Assembly (NCBI RefSeq): GCF_958298935.1
Contig: NC_084922.1
Span: forward strand, 49,011,458 to 49,075,457
Length of the DNA stretch: 64,000 nt
From: Phragmites australis
Lineage: Eukaryota; Streptophyta; Magnoliopsida; Poales; Poaceae
Direction of reading: 5' to 3'
A program made the position numbers and the translations under genes. Positions 11,960-24,290 of this stretch are shown piece after piece. A model generated the notes under the pieces. The model had not been told where the DNA came from and made no database searches. It saw only the letters and a list, made by a program, of their open reading frames with translations. Position 1 is the first letter of the stretch. Every line of letters starts with the position of its first letter.

Positions 11960-12790
11960 ACTGTTTTTGATACTTGAAGTTTTATTAATTTTTATCTTCA
12001 TAATAAAAAATACAACCGCGTGGGAGTTTATTTTTATCTCTACAGGATTAAGAATTTAAGATGCACAAAGCCCAAAAGAGAAAAAAAAGCAAACCACTCA
12101 ATAGGAAAAGACAATCTCAACTGCAATGGTATCATTGGCACAAGCAATATTATGGAGATGGATGCACAATCCGAAGTTTAGAACTCATCCATCTCTGATG
12201 AAGATAGCTCTAACCGTTTACTCTAGTCATGTACACACCGCTGCTACTATCTCTTGAGAGCCCAACTGCTGAAGTACAGATCCAAGTACGTAGTATGTAC
12301 ATATATACATAACCTGTAAAGTAGATGAATTTTTTATTTTGTTAAAGATAATATCATTTCTATGTAGCCATATTGCCTAATAAAGCGTTGTTGTTCCAAC
12401 CAGAATATAAGCCTTTAAACTTTTACTAATGCCTCTAAACCAATTTCTCATCATATGATATGCATTGTGGGACAGATAAAGGTTTGTAGCTATATGTATG
12501 ATGAACCATACAAAATGGATGAAATGATATAAAAAAGGGTTTAATTGTCTTTTTTTTTTTTTGACAAAAGTAACATTTCTGGCTACTTGTCATATTCTTT
12601 TAACTAGATTATCCTTAGTTAGTAGGACTTCTCATCGAATATAACATAGGAAATTTTTGATTTTTTGGTAACTTCAACTTCTATATATGTTTATTTTTAT
12701 TTGGTCTATTGATATGCTTTAACGGTGTGTATAGAATCTTGTAATTGATGTACTATTGAGGCAATTTGTCAATGATCTTGTAACTACTCT
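11960..12790 (-). pseudogene. LINE 3' tail, decayed
   Basis: Translating the minus strand with frameshifts gives zf-RVT-like text: LLTKDNLVKR near 12610, then ILVGTTTLYWAIWLHRNDII (about 12400-12340), which is the recurrent W(A/L)xWLxRND segment at the end of plant LINE ORF2. Many stops. Similarity fades by ~12790. The 3' end is placed near 11960-12000, where AATAAAACTT-like sequence occurs, without a clear tail. Confidence 0.6.
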
Positions 12791-14710
12791 CGTTTTGGAT
12801 CGGTGATGTCAAAAGCGCATTATTAATCTAGAAATGACTGTACGCTTTTTGTACGAACTGGCGGAGTAGGTTCCAGACAAAGCTGCATAGATTAAGGCTT
12901 TCCATATCACCAGTGCGAGATAAACAAATGGGAGAAGAGAAGCCAACTGCGCTTGAGCCAGTGCTATGACAAATTGACAATACGACCGATCTTTGACAAA
13001 GCTGTGACATCAGGGAGTTGTTAAATTTGACTACACGGCCAAACACATCACGAGCCTAGCTTCTTCCAAAAGCAACCCCGGTGAAAGTATACATTCAGAT
13101 TAGTACTGCATCCTGTCCATGTCGTTGTATAATTGATCAATATAAAAGCCATTTTTGGTCACAAAATGCTAAATCTCTCAGTTTTGTCAGGACCATGCAT
13201 GTGTCAAGCTGCCTGCTTCCGGCAAATGTGTTTTCCATATCGAACAAACAAGCATGCATGGGAAGGAACTAGGGCAGCAGCTACTCATGCTTAGATTACA
13301 GACCCACGACCTAACAAAACACCTACCCTTACGTTTCTTATAAAAAAAACACCTACCCTTACATCCGAATTGCAACCAGTGTACCACAAATGTCTCATAT
13401 CATATCATATCATATAGATTCTATAGTTTTTACTGTCAACTACTGTTACACTGTTTATTCAATAGTCCTTGCCCGTGCCCTGCTCCTCCTATCTCCAGGC
13501 AACGGCACGTGAGCTAGCCACGCTACCCTGCCTCCCGAAGCCTCTGGCCTGGCCGAGCGGCATAATCGTCCAGTGACTACTGCTAGCTTCCCGATTCATC
13601 CCCACAGAGGCTAAGGTCCAGCAAGCGTTCCGGATTCTTCCCCATCCGCAGCCTTCTCCCTCCCTGGCCATAGGGCCGCAAGAGATAGCTGCGACAGTGC
13701 GCCACTTTGCCGCTATGGCACGAATCGTCGGCCCGGTTAGCTCCCAATGCCACACTTGCTCCTCTTCCTCCTCCTCATTTGCTATCAGTAGCAGCTCCTT
13801 TGGATTTTCTCGCTAACCACCTCTGTAATCTTCGCGTCCAGGACCCCAAGGCCATGAAGAAGCGCTGTCACGCCTTCCACCTCTACCAGTGCGGCACCCC
13901 TTCTCTCTCCCTCCCCAACACGTCGATTTACCCATTCACGACCGCGCCGTTCCTGGTCGTGGAACCGCTCACCGCCACTGTCGCTCACCAGCTCCCCATC
14001 GTTGCCTGACTGAACCCGGCACCGGCGGATCCAGCCACCCCACGGGCCCAGCCGCTCGGAGCTGGTCTACCCGCGTACGGTTCCTACCGCGCGCCGCCAA
14101 GCTGGTCCCCACTCAGTCCCAGCCACCGCTGGAGAGATACGTTGGGAAATCCCATACACCGATCGGTCACCCCCTCCAACTCCTTTCTCTCACATAGAAC
14201 ACGCCGGCGAGCTATAAGCATGAACCCTCCCTACTTCCCTAGGCCATGCTTGACTGTTGAGTTTCTTTTAGCTACAACCCTCTCTTGCTTGCGAGCGCCG
14301 ATAGGCTAGGCCCTACTCGGTTCCGGTCCACCACCGACGAGCCGCCGCTGGTCGACCTCCATTTTCCCCTGGCGCCCCCAACTCTCACTTCCTCTTTGCC
14401 TCTCTCTCTCTCTCTCTCGCTTGCGGTAGTCCGTAAAGCTGTTCGTGGATCTATGCAATAGCAAACCGCCATACGCTGTTGGCTATGAAATACTGAACTT
14501 TTCTTGCCCGTCATGCAGTACAGCCACCAATTCTTTGCCATAATATTTTCTTTATCAGCCTTTCAATATGTAAAGCATACATGATCAAATCAATTGAGAT
14601 ATTCACATTGGTGCTTGATGGTGTACTTCTTTTGCCTAGGTGGATTATGAACTTATGATATAAAGTTGTAGAAGTAATCATTAATTTTTTTAGTTGATTT
14701 GTAATGATTC
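12791..14710. other. Anonymous sequence; GC-rich 13450-14430
   Basis: No gene recognised. AAACACCTACCCTTAC is duplicated 28 bp apart near 13317 and 13345. A CATAT repeat lies at ~13395 and a (CT)n tract at ~14402-14419. The GC-rich stretch 13450-14430 has overlapping short ORFs on both strands, none convincing; it might be the leader of a decayed gene. Confidence 0.3.
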
Positions 14711-15239
14711 ATTTTTTTACTGGGAAAATAGTAGAGGAGGCTCCTACTACAGTAAATATATTATAATAAAATAAAAACAACTGGACAGAAAAAGAAGGAA
14801 AAATCAAACTATACGAGGGCAAGGAAGCCCAACTAGCAGGACAAAAAAGAAGAAAAGGAAAGCAAAAAGGATCCTTTAAGGAAAAGATAAAATCAAGTTA
14901 AGAATCACATGTCCAATATTGTCCTTGATTCTGTGAGCTTGAAGCAAGGTATCTTTCTTGAAATTCTTCCAAAGTGTAAAGCTCGGTTATTTGTGCTCAA
15001 AGATGAAAGCATTTGCTAATTCTAAATATTACAAGCTCTAATAATGAAGATTTTCGTGAAGAAAGAGGATATGAAGACATTTTTTTGCTTTGATCATCAT
15101 TTCAAAGAAAAGTTTGAAGAAATCTCAATCAATCCCAATGGAATTCCAACACCTCATGCTGAAGTTACAACTAAAAAAAGATGGAAGGCCGTTTGTTTCT
15201 TTAATTTGGAGTCTTTAATTTGGAGTCTGCAAAAAACAC

Positions 15240-17500
15240 AGTTGTAATTTTTATTTTTCACTTTGAAGTTTTTTCTTTTTAAAATGTTCCTTGTATTGAG
15301 TCCATACATCAAGAATAGCCAAGAGAAACTCTAAGTTTGTTACAACATTTAGAATCCTATATCCATTTGAAAGGTTGTGGGGGAGAGATGTATTTGTAAG
15401 GCAGATTATAACATTTCTTGTTAGAATACATCTGTGATCCCCATAAATAATACCAAGTATCATTGGCATTCTCCTGGATCTGTAAATCTTGAATGAGCTC
15501 TTGTAATTTAATGTATTCTTCATATGCTTGAGCAGATAAAGGAGTGTGAAACTGCCTTTCTATACTGTTATTCATCAAAAATTCTGCTACTAAGATGTTT
15601 TTGTTTTTTCAAAGGAAAAGAGTCTTGAGAACTTTTCTTCTATCAGGTGATTGTTCCAAATGTCAAACCAGAACAAAATTATTTTTCCACATCCAAAAGA
15701 GCAAACAACAATTCCCCTGAATAAAACACTAAGCCTTAAGACATCTTTCCACTAGAAGGATCCTTTTTTCACTGGAGGCATGAGACACTTGACCATTTTT
15801 TTAGTAAGAACCCTAAATCAGCATAACCCAGGGTAAGTCCTTTTGATTATAGAATTTGTTCAGATGTTTGAGCATAAAAGCATTGTTCTGATTTCTGAGA
15901 TTGACAACACCTAACCTCCTTTGGATTTGGGTTTGCACACCCTTTTCGATGTAACTAAAGGATTGCCTTTTGCATTAATATTAGACCTTCTCCATAGGCA
16001 ATGTCTCCTTGCCCTATCTATGTAATCAATCACGACAACTAGAACTTCTAAAGTACACATTGTATAAGTTGGGAGAGAAGAGATGAAAGAGTTAGTTAGT
16101 TGCAATCTGCTAGCATGAGAAAGAAGTGATGATGTGGAGTTTAGACTTCTTCCAGTCTGATTCATAAGAGGAGCATAGTGCTCAACTCTAGGTTCGGTAG
16201 TTCCAAGGGGAAGACCTAAATAAGTAAAGGGTAGGAAACCTAAGTTACATAAAAAAACAGCAGTCATGCACTCAGCCTTTTCCTGGCTAAGATTCAAAGG
16301 AATGAGACAAGACTTTGAGAAATTAACTTTTAGCCCAGTTGATTGAATGAAAGATTCCAGGATTCCTTTAAGACAAAATAATCCATTTGGGAGGCATTCA
16401 AGAATAAAATTGTGTCATCTGCATATTGAATAATAGAAAAATCATTTGTGTCCACAACAGGAATTGGGAGGCTGAAAAGACCTTTCTCATGAGCCTTGTT
16501 AATAATGCATTGAAGCAGCTCAGTAGCTAGAACAAACAGAAGAGGTGCTAGAGGATCACCCTGTCTTACTCTCTTTTATATTAGAAAAATTTACCAGGAA
16601 CACTATTAAGAAGAATGGCTAAAGTAACAAAGTTAAGAATTCTTTGAGTCCAATCCAACCATTTGTCATTGAAGCCAAGCTGACAAAGCACATTCAGAAT
16701 AGTGCAATGCTCAATAATGTCAAAAGCTTTTTCGAAGTCCAATTAAGGACTACAATCTCTCTCTATGATTGTTGACACTGATACATATACTAAAAAACCC
16801 ATGCTAAACAATCTTGAATTGTTCTGTTTTTTATAAAACCATATTGATTTTGATGGATGATTGGGATAATCACTGACTGAAGCTTATTAGCCATTAGCTT
16901 AGTGAGCAGTTTCAAAACACAGTTCATTAAGGAGATAGGCTTGAAATCATTTACCCTGACTGGATTATTATTGTTGGAATGAGAGTAATAAAGGAACTAT
17001 TGATGGCCAGCAAACTGAGATTGTCATTGAAGAAATCATTGCATAGAGTATAGAAGTCCTCTTTGATGATGTTCCAGCAGCTCTTAAGGAAAAGGCCATT
17101 GAACCCATCAGGTCCAGGAGACTTATCATTGGGTGTTTGATAAATAATTCTATCAATTTCATTCTTACAAAAGGGTTCAGATCAATGCTCTAAGTTCTCA
17201 TGTTTTATCATAAGATCATCCAGATTGAAATGCATCAAAGGGCTGGAGGATGTTCCCATTCTAGCTCTGTAGGTTTTAAAAAGAATTGCTGCCTTTTCCA
17301 AATGGTCAGTCACTATTCTCCCATCATGAGATTCTAAGTTTATGATTGTCTTATGTCTGAATCTTTCAGTTGCAGCAGCATGAAAAAAAATGTACTTTCA
17401 TCCTCAAATTTGATCCACCTGATAGTATATCTTTTCCTCTAATTTTCTCTCTTATATTGCAGTAATTTGATGATATGCTTTTTAAGAATCACTCTGAAGT
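15240..17500 (-). pseudogene. LINE ORF2: reverse transcriptase and C-terminal region
   Basis: The catalytic YADD is encoded at 16414-16425 (context FSIIQYADDTILF). Downstream comes FTYLGLPLGT near 16220 (RT block with LGLPLG) and the RARRHCLWRR segment near 16010. Upstream, fragments at 17100-16780 read as fingers/palm with frameshifts (GPDGFNG-like 'SPGPDGFN' near 17110). The frame is broken repeatedly and no long ORF survives. Confidence 0.78.
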
Positions 17501-17531
17501 TTCTTTCCTGAATAAAAAGAGACATTTGCTC

Positions 17532-18487
17532 TTAAAGCTTATCCAAAGTTTCCAGAATAGAATTATAATCTTTTATCAAATTATTAAACTTAGATATTCC
17601 TTTGCTCCACCTTTTCAAGGCTCTTCTCAAAAGCTTAAATTTTGCTGAAATTCTAGTAGCACTGTTACTTGCTCTCACCTTAAAATTCCAAATACTTTCC
17701 ACAATCTCAAAGAAGCATGGGTGGTCAATCCAAAAGTTCTCGAATCTAAAAATTGAAGCTTTGGGGATGGAAGTTCCTATTTGAACCATACAAAGGATGT
17801 GATCAGACAAAGCCTTGGCTAGAGGCAGAAGCAGAGTGTCAGAAGACCAATTAATTGAGGTAAAGCACCAATCTAACTGTTCTAGTAAAGGGTTGTCTAG
17901 CATATTACTCCAAGTGTATTTTCTCCTTTTGAGAGGAACATAGATCAAACCCAAGTTGCTAATAATATCATTGAAAATGAAGATATCATTCAGATTTCCA
18001 CCATCTCTATTTCTATCCATTGTAGCACTATAGAAATTGAAGTGCCCAATGAACATCCAATTTTGGGATCATCAGTATTAATGTTGTTCATCCAAATTAT
18101 AAAATCATCTCTTTCTGGCCCTTGACAGGGCCCGTAAACTGAACTAAGAGTCCAAGTAGAGCCATTGTGTTTTGAGGTGAAATTAATTGTGATGGCAAAT
18201 CTTGAGATCTCCACTGTCTCACCAGAAAAAATAGAACTGTTCCAACCCATAAGAATACCACCTGAGGCTCCCCTAGAAGGAGAGAAGGCAAATTAGTCAA
18301 AAATTTTAGGAGCAAGAGTCTTGATAAAGGAATGATCAAAATGCTCTCTCTTTGTTTTCAGGATACAATAAATAGCACAAGAACATTCCTCGATCTTGGA
18401 CTTGAAGATATTGTATTTATCTTCTGAATTGAGACCTCTAATGTTCCATTTTAGAATCTTCCAGTTTCTCTTAGATTGATTATCCAT
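17532..18487 (-). pseudogene. LINE ORF2: AP endonuclease domain
   Basis: ORF2 opens with an ATG at 18485-18487 and reads WNIRGLNSEDK, then KTKREHFDHSF, GWNSSIFSG, FTSKHNGSTWTL, VYGPCQG, FNFYSATMDRN, LPLKRRKYTWSNM and PLLEQLDWCFTS, and SDHILCM. This is the order of the plant LINE endonuclease. The usual GDFN catalytic box has become GHFN and SDH is kept. Frameshifts near 18300 and 18056 break it. Confidence 0.82.
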
Positions 18488-18876
18488 GAAAACCTTCCAA
18501 AATGAGACATACCTTTAAATCTCTAGCAAAGCAGGAGATCATGAAAAGTTAGAGACCGCCTTTTTAGAAACTGAATATATTTTTTAGAAGTTTTTCAAAA
18601 GCACAGGCCACATAAATAAAGCATCTCAGATGAAGGAGACCAATACAAAAGGAGCAAAAAAGGAACCCACTTAAAGCTGTCATAAACGTTTAGGTCATAC
18701 AGAAGATAAGTGTTCCTAGTCCAACCAAAGGGGATAGAGGGCCACAGACTGGATACCAAAAGTAGACAAATAGCACATTCCCAAAAAAGTTTCTTCCCCT
18801 CACAATCGCTGACAGATGATAAATACAACAAAATACGACAAGGCATTCTATGGTGAACACAAGTGATCTAATATAA

Positions 18877-20861
18877 TTATCCATGGCTACCTAAATCAGA
18901 AGGCTGAGTACTGCTCCCTTCATTCCTGGTCATGTCATGGTCATTCCTTGTTCTTGGCTCCCCACTTGTAGCCTCCTCCATTCTTGCCAGGAGCACCTCT
19001 GCAATTACCTCTGAAGGGGGTAAGTTGCATCTTTCTAATGCCACTGACTTGATTTGCAAAATTAGGATTTCAGGATAAGTTAAACCCATTTTGCTATAAT
19101 CATCAATCATTGCTAGTCTAGGAAATTCAACTGAAGAATTGAAACAATTTTGAAGAGAGATATCAGCTAGAAGGCTTTTTTTGGGAATTCTTTTGGCCTT
19201 TGTCCTGCTTCTTGTGAATCTCTTTTGAAAATCACTATCTGGACTAGCCTTGTGTCCATTGAACATGTTTTGAAGCCTTTTGCTTCTCCTCAAACTCTTG
19301 TCAGTTATAGGGGTAGCAGCTCTCTTCCTTGTTCAGTTATAGGGGTAGCAGCTCTCTTCCTTGCTTTTGACTCACCACCTCTTTTTGTAGCTATCTCTTC
19401 TTGAATATAATCTTCATTAGGTTCTGGAAAGATATGATCTTCAACTACAATTCCTTGCTCACCATTCTTCTTTTTCTTGAATTTTTCCTATAGAAAACTT
19501 TGGTGATGACTGCCTTGTCAGAATAGATGTCTTTGATTTCAAACTGTGGCTGTGATGGTTCCGAGCTTTCTATCCATGACAGGAAAATAGGATTGTTGAT
19601 TCTTGTACTTGCTTCTATGAGATCATCTTTGTTTTTTGGTTGGATCTTATTGACTTCTGTTAAAGATTGGGTCATGAAGATTTCTTGAACCTCAGATGGA
19701 GCAGAGGGGCCAATTATAGCACTGCTTTCATTGAGATTGATCTTAATGAGAGAAGCTAGGACTGAAGGTGTGAAAATACTTCTTGCACTGTTGTGTAACT
19801 ACTTCAGATAGCTTTCCATGGCTATCCTTAGATGATAAGCCATGAAGCTAGCAATTGTGTCTATGTTAACATTCAGCTGATTGCTTAAATTGTGAGGTTC
19901 AATTTGAAGGCAAACATTCTCTTGTAAGGCATCCATCATCTGAGGGATTTGCATGATAGAACTATCTGACTAGAAATCCCTTTCTGTATGCCCATGACCT
20001 CAATGCTTATATATTCCAGAGGCTTGAACAAAAGGAGCAACTGATGAAGATGCCTGATTAAAAGAGCTTGCTTCAGAAACTTGATCAATCTGTATATGTT
20101 GAGCTTGATTGTGGATTTCTTCATGTCCAAAAAGCTTCAACTAACTGAGCCACAGCTTCAGGTTCTCCAGGAAGGATGGGACCTTCGAATGGGTGGGGAT
20201 TGCCATTGTTGGTAGGAGGATCATCCTCATTTGGAGGAACCAAATCAGCCATTATAGTGTTGAATATATAAACTGGAAAAGTCCAAGATCGACCATCCCC
20301 ATCTAGCTCTCTACCAAGCTTGATGACCATGTTTCTAGGGATTTTTAGGGGATCATCAATCAACACTTTAACTAAGACTCGAGTCAGACTATGATCAGAG
20401 GAATGCTGGTGAAACAGTTTATCAAAAGAAGCATAAACTTGTTGGATAAAATGTGGTTCTTTAAAGTCAAGAGGATACCCTAGAAACATAATCCACCATT
20501 TCCTGGTAAAAGTGCAATTTTCTGTGGTTCTTAGCATCATCATGCTTGACAAAACTAAACACATGAGGACCTATCCAGTGAGGGTTGCCAGCCAGGAGAG
20601 CATCTCTTTCACATAAATCTCGAAGCTTGAAAATGCCAATCCCATGAGGATGAGGACTGAAAAAGAGAACATGATTTTGAAGTTATACCTCAATGTAATG
20701 CCTGCTGTCGTGCATCAATCCAAGAACCTGAGTTGGGGTGAGCTCCTCCTCATTGGGTTGCCAGCTATACTGACAAAGGTTCTAATCTTGGGATGCTCAC
20801 CACCATCTACAATGAGGAGACCCGGCAGGATGAAACGCTTCGGATTAACGGCGAAGTTCAC
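18877..20861 (-). pseudogene. LINE ORF1, main part
   Basis: The nucleic-acid-binding ORF1 of the LINE. Near 20860-20760 the minus strand reads VNFAVNPKRFILPG, a conserved ORF1 start. [19 protein letters not shown] (near 20510), [13 protein letters not shown] and SWTFPVYIF follow. The C-terminus is basic (RRSKRLQNMFNGHK, near 19290) and ends in a stop at 18877. A 32-bp tandem duplication (TCAGTTATAGGGGTAGCAGC) at 19301-19364 disturbs the frame. The N-terminus lies across the solo LTR. Confidence 0.75.
19301..19364. repeat. 32-bp tandem duplication inside LINE ORF1
   Basis: Two adjacent near-identical copies containing CAGTTATAGGGGTAGCAGCT. A local duplication after insertion of the LINE. Confidence 0.8.
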
Positions 20862-23800
20862 TGTGAGGAACTGTCCAAATAATATTCTAATTAATCATTA
20901 CGTCGACCATTTACTTAATCACGACTTCAACGATTAACTAAAATACTATCTCGGTAGTCTTGACATGTGTTTTGTACCCAAGATCGAAACACATGCCTTA
21001 CTAACATAAACAATCACAACCAAGCTTAATAAAGAGTGAGTAATTAAATTATATTACAAGTTCTTAAGTATTTACAAGTTTAACAATTTACAGCAAAAGA
21101 GATTCAAGAGGATACTAAAACTGATCAACTCCTAGCCAAAAGAGAAACTACGCAGTGGAAATAAAAGCTATAGACCACAAAAGGTGGGTGAAACCATATG
21201 CCCTCAGGCTTCACCTCAAAAGCGCGGCCACTAAGTAGTTGCCTACTCGTGCTCGCCACCCTCGGTAGGCGTGAAGTAGCCAAAGACCAACTCCTCCTCG
21301 ACGGTAACACCTGAAAAGCAGCTTAAGTACAAAGGTACTTGCAAGACTTCATCCATAATAGGCACTTATAAATAGCTCGACTTTAAAGATTGTGCATTTG
21401 GATATTAGCAAGAAAAAACCATATGGTTAAGTCAATTTCATATGCAAAAGCAAATTTGACATAAACATGTGTGAGCATCGATACTAGACCAAAGTAACAA
21501 ACTAGCACATAAACATCAACTAAACATAATGTAAAAGGAACCATAGAAATAAAATCTGTAAAGAACCATCTCAACCTATCAACCACCTCAATCCACATTC
21601 GTAACTCTACGACTGCTGCAAATGGATAAAAGCATACTCATGACCAAGAGCGTGGCATTTCAAAATATTTTTTTACACCCTGCAGGGGGTACTCCTTTAC
21701 CTACATGACTTAAAGACCATATGGCTTGCATGATCACACAGGTCCATACAGGGGGTACTCATGTCAACATTTTCCAATAAGCTTCGACCGTTTGATTATG
21801 CACCGATAGGTGCGGGGGGGGGGGGGGGTCATCCAGAACTACTTTCGAAGTAAACTAAATACTCCAACTGATCTCATGCCCGACACAATTGACCCGCACG
21901 CCAAAAAGCCACAGCTACAAAGGTAATCGACTTATCATTCCCATATATGACATGTAGTAAGCACGAAAAGTGCTAAAACCAACTACAATAATGATCGGTG
22001 CTTAAACGATGCAAACGGTCTACGGTGTTCGGGTTTCTCTCCTGACCTACCCAGGGAAACTCCACATCCGGACAGGAGAAACACCCCTAATACCGCCCAC
22101 ATTTTGACTCATCCTCACCACTCATCCAACCAACACCATCAACCAATCATTGTGATCATAATGTAAGTAATTAAGCCTATGCTCGCGAACGATGAAACAT
22201 TTCACCGCTCAACTTCTACCAAAGGACCTAAGCATGGCTAAGCAATTGGGTTAGCATTTGAATTAGACATCATCAAGTCAAAGCCCGGCTACAAGGATAT
22301 GGAATTCCAATACTCAAGACGGGGAAAGTAATGCGTCAATATAGGTTCTATCCATACCAAACCCAACAACAACTCAAACTTATGCAAAAAATACATAAAA
22401 CATATTTATCAATTTATATCATACGAGATCCAAATTATTAGGAGAAATATGCTTAGATGCTTGTCTTGCTGCTCAGGTGACCGCCTAATGCTACCTGTGC
22501 AACACTCGTAGAATTCCGGTGGATCGGCGTCGCCTTCAACCACGGTCGCGACATACTCCGGTTCTTCGTTCACTAAAGAAGAACATTTCAATGATGAGCA
22601 TGAATAAAATGCACACTATATGCTACAACATGGATAACAAAAGGCTAAAGGTGCAAGACATACAGAGGAATAACGAAACTTGCGATCTAAACAATACCAG
22701 AAAAGTAACAGGAGGCCAAAGACTTTGGGTTGAACTCAGAAACTCCGCATTCCGGAACCTCCGAGCTATCCTCTGGACTGGGGTCTTGCTCAGCCATTTT
22801 CTAATTAACCTAGAACCTTCGGGTGAGTCCGGATACTCCGGGTCGAGTCGAACATTCCAGGTGAGGTTCCGAGTGGGGCTCTCTGTTAACTCCAAAACGA
22901 ATCTACCAGGACTCTTCGGGTTTAACCCGAACTCTCTGGGTTCTGGCCGAGTTGAGTTCTAAAGTATTTTTCTTCAGTCAATTCCACTCGTATGTTAAAT
23001 CTATGCTACACAAACGTGTATATGGACTATACAAAGGGTTCTAGAATTAAATTACACACTAACTCTGCATGAATTTTGAATACAATTCGATGGGGTTTTC
23101 ACTGGGCTATCCGGATCACCCGGGTTGATCCGGAGTATCCGGGTTGTCTAGAGAGGTTTCTTCGAGGCAAAAAAAACCTCGTCCGATTTGATTTGCAAGC
23201 CTCTCCAAGCCAAAAGGAAATATGTTTGGGATAGTTCGTAGAGTCTAGAACTCACTCACCAACCTAACAACACGATTCCTAATTCAAATCTCAACCAAAT
23301 CCTTATTTTTAGCTCCAAAGCTTGAGAATTCAAGAACTCACAACTTTAGCTCCAAACTCAAAATCGACCAACCAAATTATACATTCTTGCCATGGGGAGC
23401 CTAAGAGACCTACCCATGCTTCTTGTAAATGTTGGTGACAGTCGGGGGATGGAGGAAATGCTTGGAAAAAGGAAGAACGTCGATGCTCCTCATTCTTCAA
23501 CCAAGAACACCAAAACGAGTCAAAATCGGCTCGAATCTTCCAGGAAAACGAAAATAAATTGGATGGATGGGTAGTTTATGAGCTCGTGATCACTTGAGTA
23601 CCACATTCATACCTCAAATACTTCTCTTGAGGTCGGATTTTGGGGAGACGAAGAGCTTGAGAGAGGGAGGGAGAGAGGGAGCTCTAAGCTCCTTGGGCCG
23701 GTTAGGAGCACAGGAGTGAGAGAGAGGGAGGGTGGGTGCAGCAGCTGCTGCCCATGAGGGGGAGAGAGGGGTTGTTGGCCCACTCCGGTGGAGCCCACCT

Positions 23801-23984
23801 GTTAGAGAAACAAGACATTTCCAATGCTATTTCTATTATTTTCTATCCTGAATTACCTTCTCTCGTCCGATTGACTTCAAATGAATTCTACTAGCGTTCC
23901 AAAGTAAATTGCCCTGAAATTAATCGTGACCCTAATGATGCACAATTAGACTTGATTACGTGATTACGATTTTGGGACGTGACA
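20862..23984 (-). mobile_element. 3.1-kb solo LTR in LINE ORF1
   Basis: On the minus strand it starts TGTCACGTCCCAAAATCG and ends GACAGTTCCTCACA, the TG...CA ends of an LTR. No gag-pol sequence is inside. It sits exactly in the LINE ORF1 start: upstream flank ATGGCTAA, downstream flank GTGAACTTCGCC. GCTAA and GTGAA would be the 5-bp target duplication with two later changes. Removing the LTR and one copy restores the conserved MANFAVNP-type LINE start. Its first ~1150 bp recur at 53618-54761 and its last ~45 bp at 63310-63353. CCGGA-rich palindromic words lie at 22740-23150. A G15 run is at 21814-21828. Confidence 0.72.
21814..21828 (+). repeat. G15 homopolymer
   Basis: Fifteen G in a row; the second copy of this LTR has only GGG at the matching site (~54575). 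Replication slippage or a base-calling artefact. Confidence 0.7.
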
Positions 23985-24290
23985 TTAGCCATGATCAAGC
24001 TTGTGTGAGTTGAATCAAAGAGAAGATGAAGAGGTGAACATCGCTCTCTGGTAGAGGGCTTGGAGGTCGATGGAAGAGATGAGGGAAGGGAAGCGTCCTT
24101 GTTACTGTGCTCATATGAAGGGAATCCCTTTTGATGGGTGTTAGGGTTGGGCCTATTCTCAAGAGAGATATTTGGGCTGGCTTTGGGAGCCCATTTGAAC
24201 TTAAGGTGGCACGCTTTGAAGAAGAGTTGTTGTGGGAAGGAAATATTCAATTTGAGGAATGGATGATCCAATGAATGTTTTTTATCTGGA
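23985..24290 (-). pseudogene. LINE ORF1, 5' part
   Basis: Minus strand, reading FPQQLFFKACHLKFKWAPKA and ending in SLIMAN at the LTR boundary, after which the ORF1 text continues at 20861. This is the upstream end of the LINE split by the solo LTR. The 5' limit near 24290 is approximate. Confidence 0.6.

Larger units (their letters stand above)
14711..20861 (-). mobile_element. Near-complete L1-type LINE, main part
   Basis: Minus-strand non-LTR retrotransposon holding most of ORF1 (18877-20861), a ~390-bp spacer, and ORF2 (18487 down to ~15240) with endonuclease, reverse transcriptase and C-terminal region. Its 3' end is placed at the A7 run (plus-strand T7 at 14713-14719) that follows GGAGCCTCCTCTACTATTTT, a 3' terminus I associate with grass LINEs. 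The 5' part of ORF1 lies beyond the solo LTR at 23985-24290. Many stops and frameshifts show it is dead. Summed without the LTR it is ~6.4 kb, close to full length for the group. Confidence 0.82.

Noticed and set aside
16820..17162. Small minus-strand ORF (SLLDLMGSMAFSLR) as a separate gene
   Set aside because: It is an out-of-frame reading of the LINE RT region.
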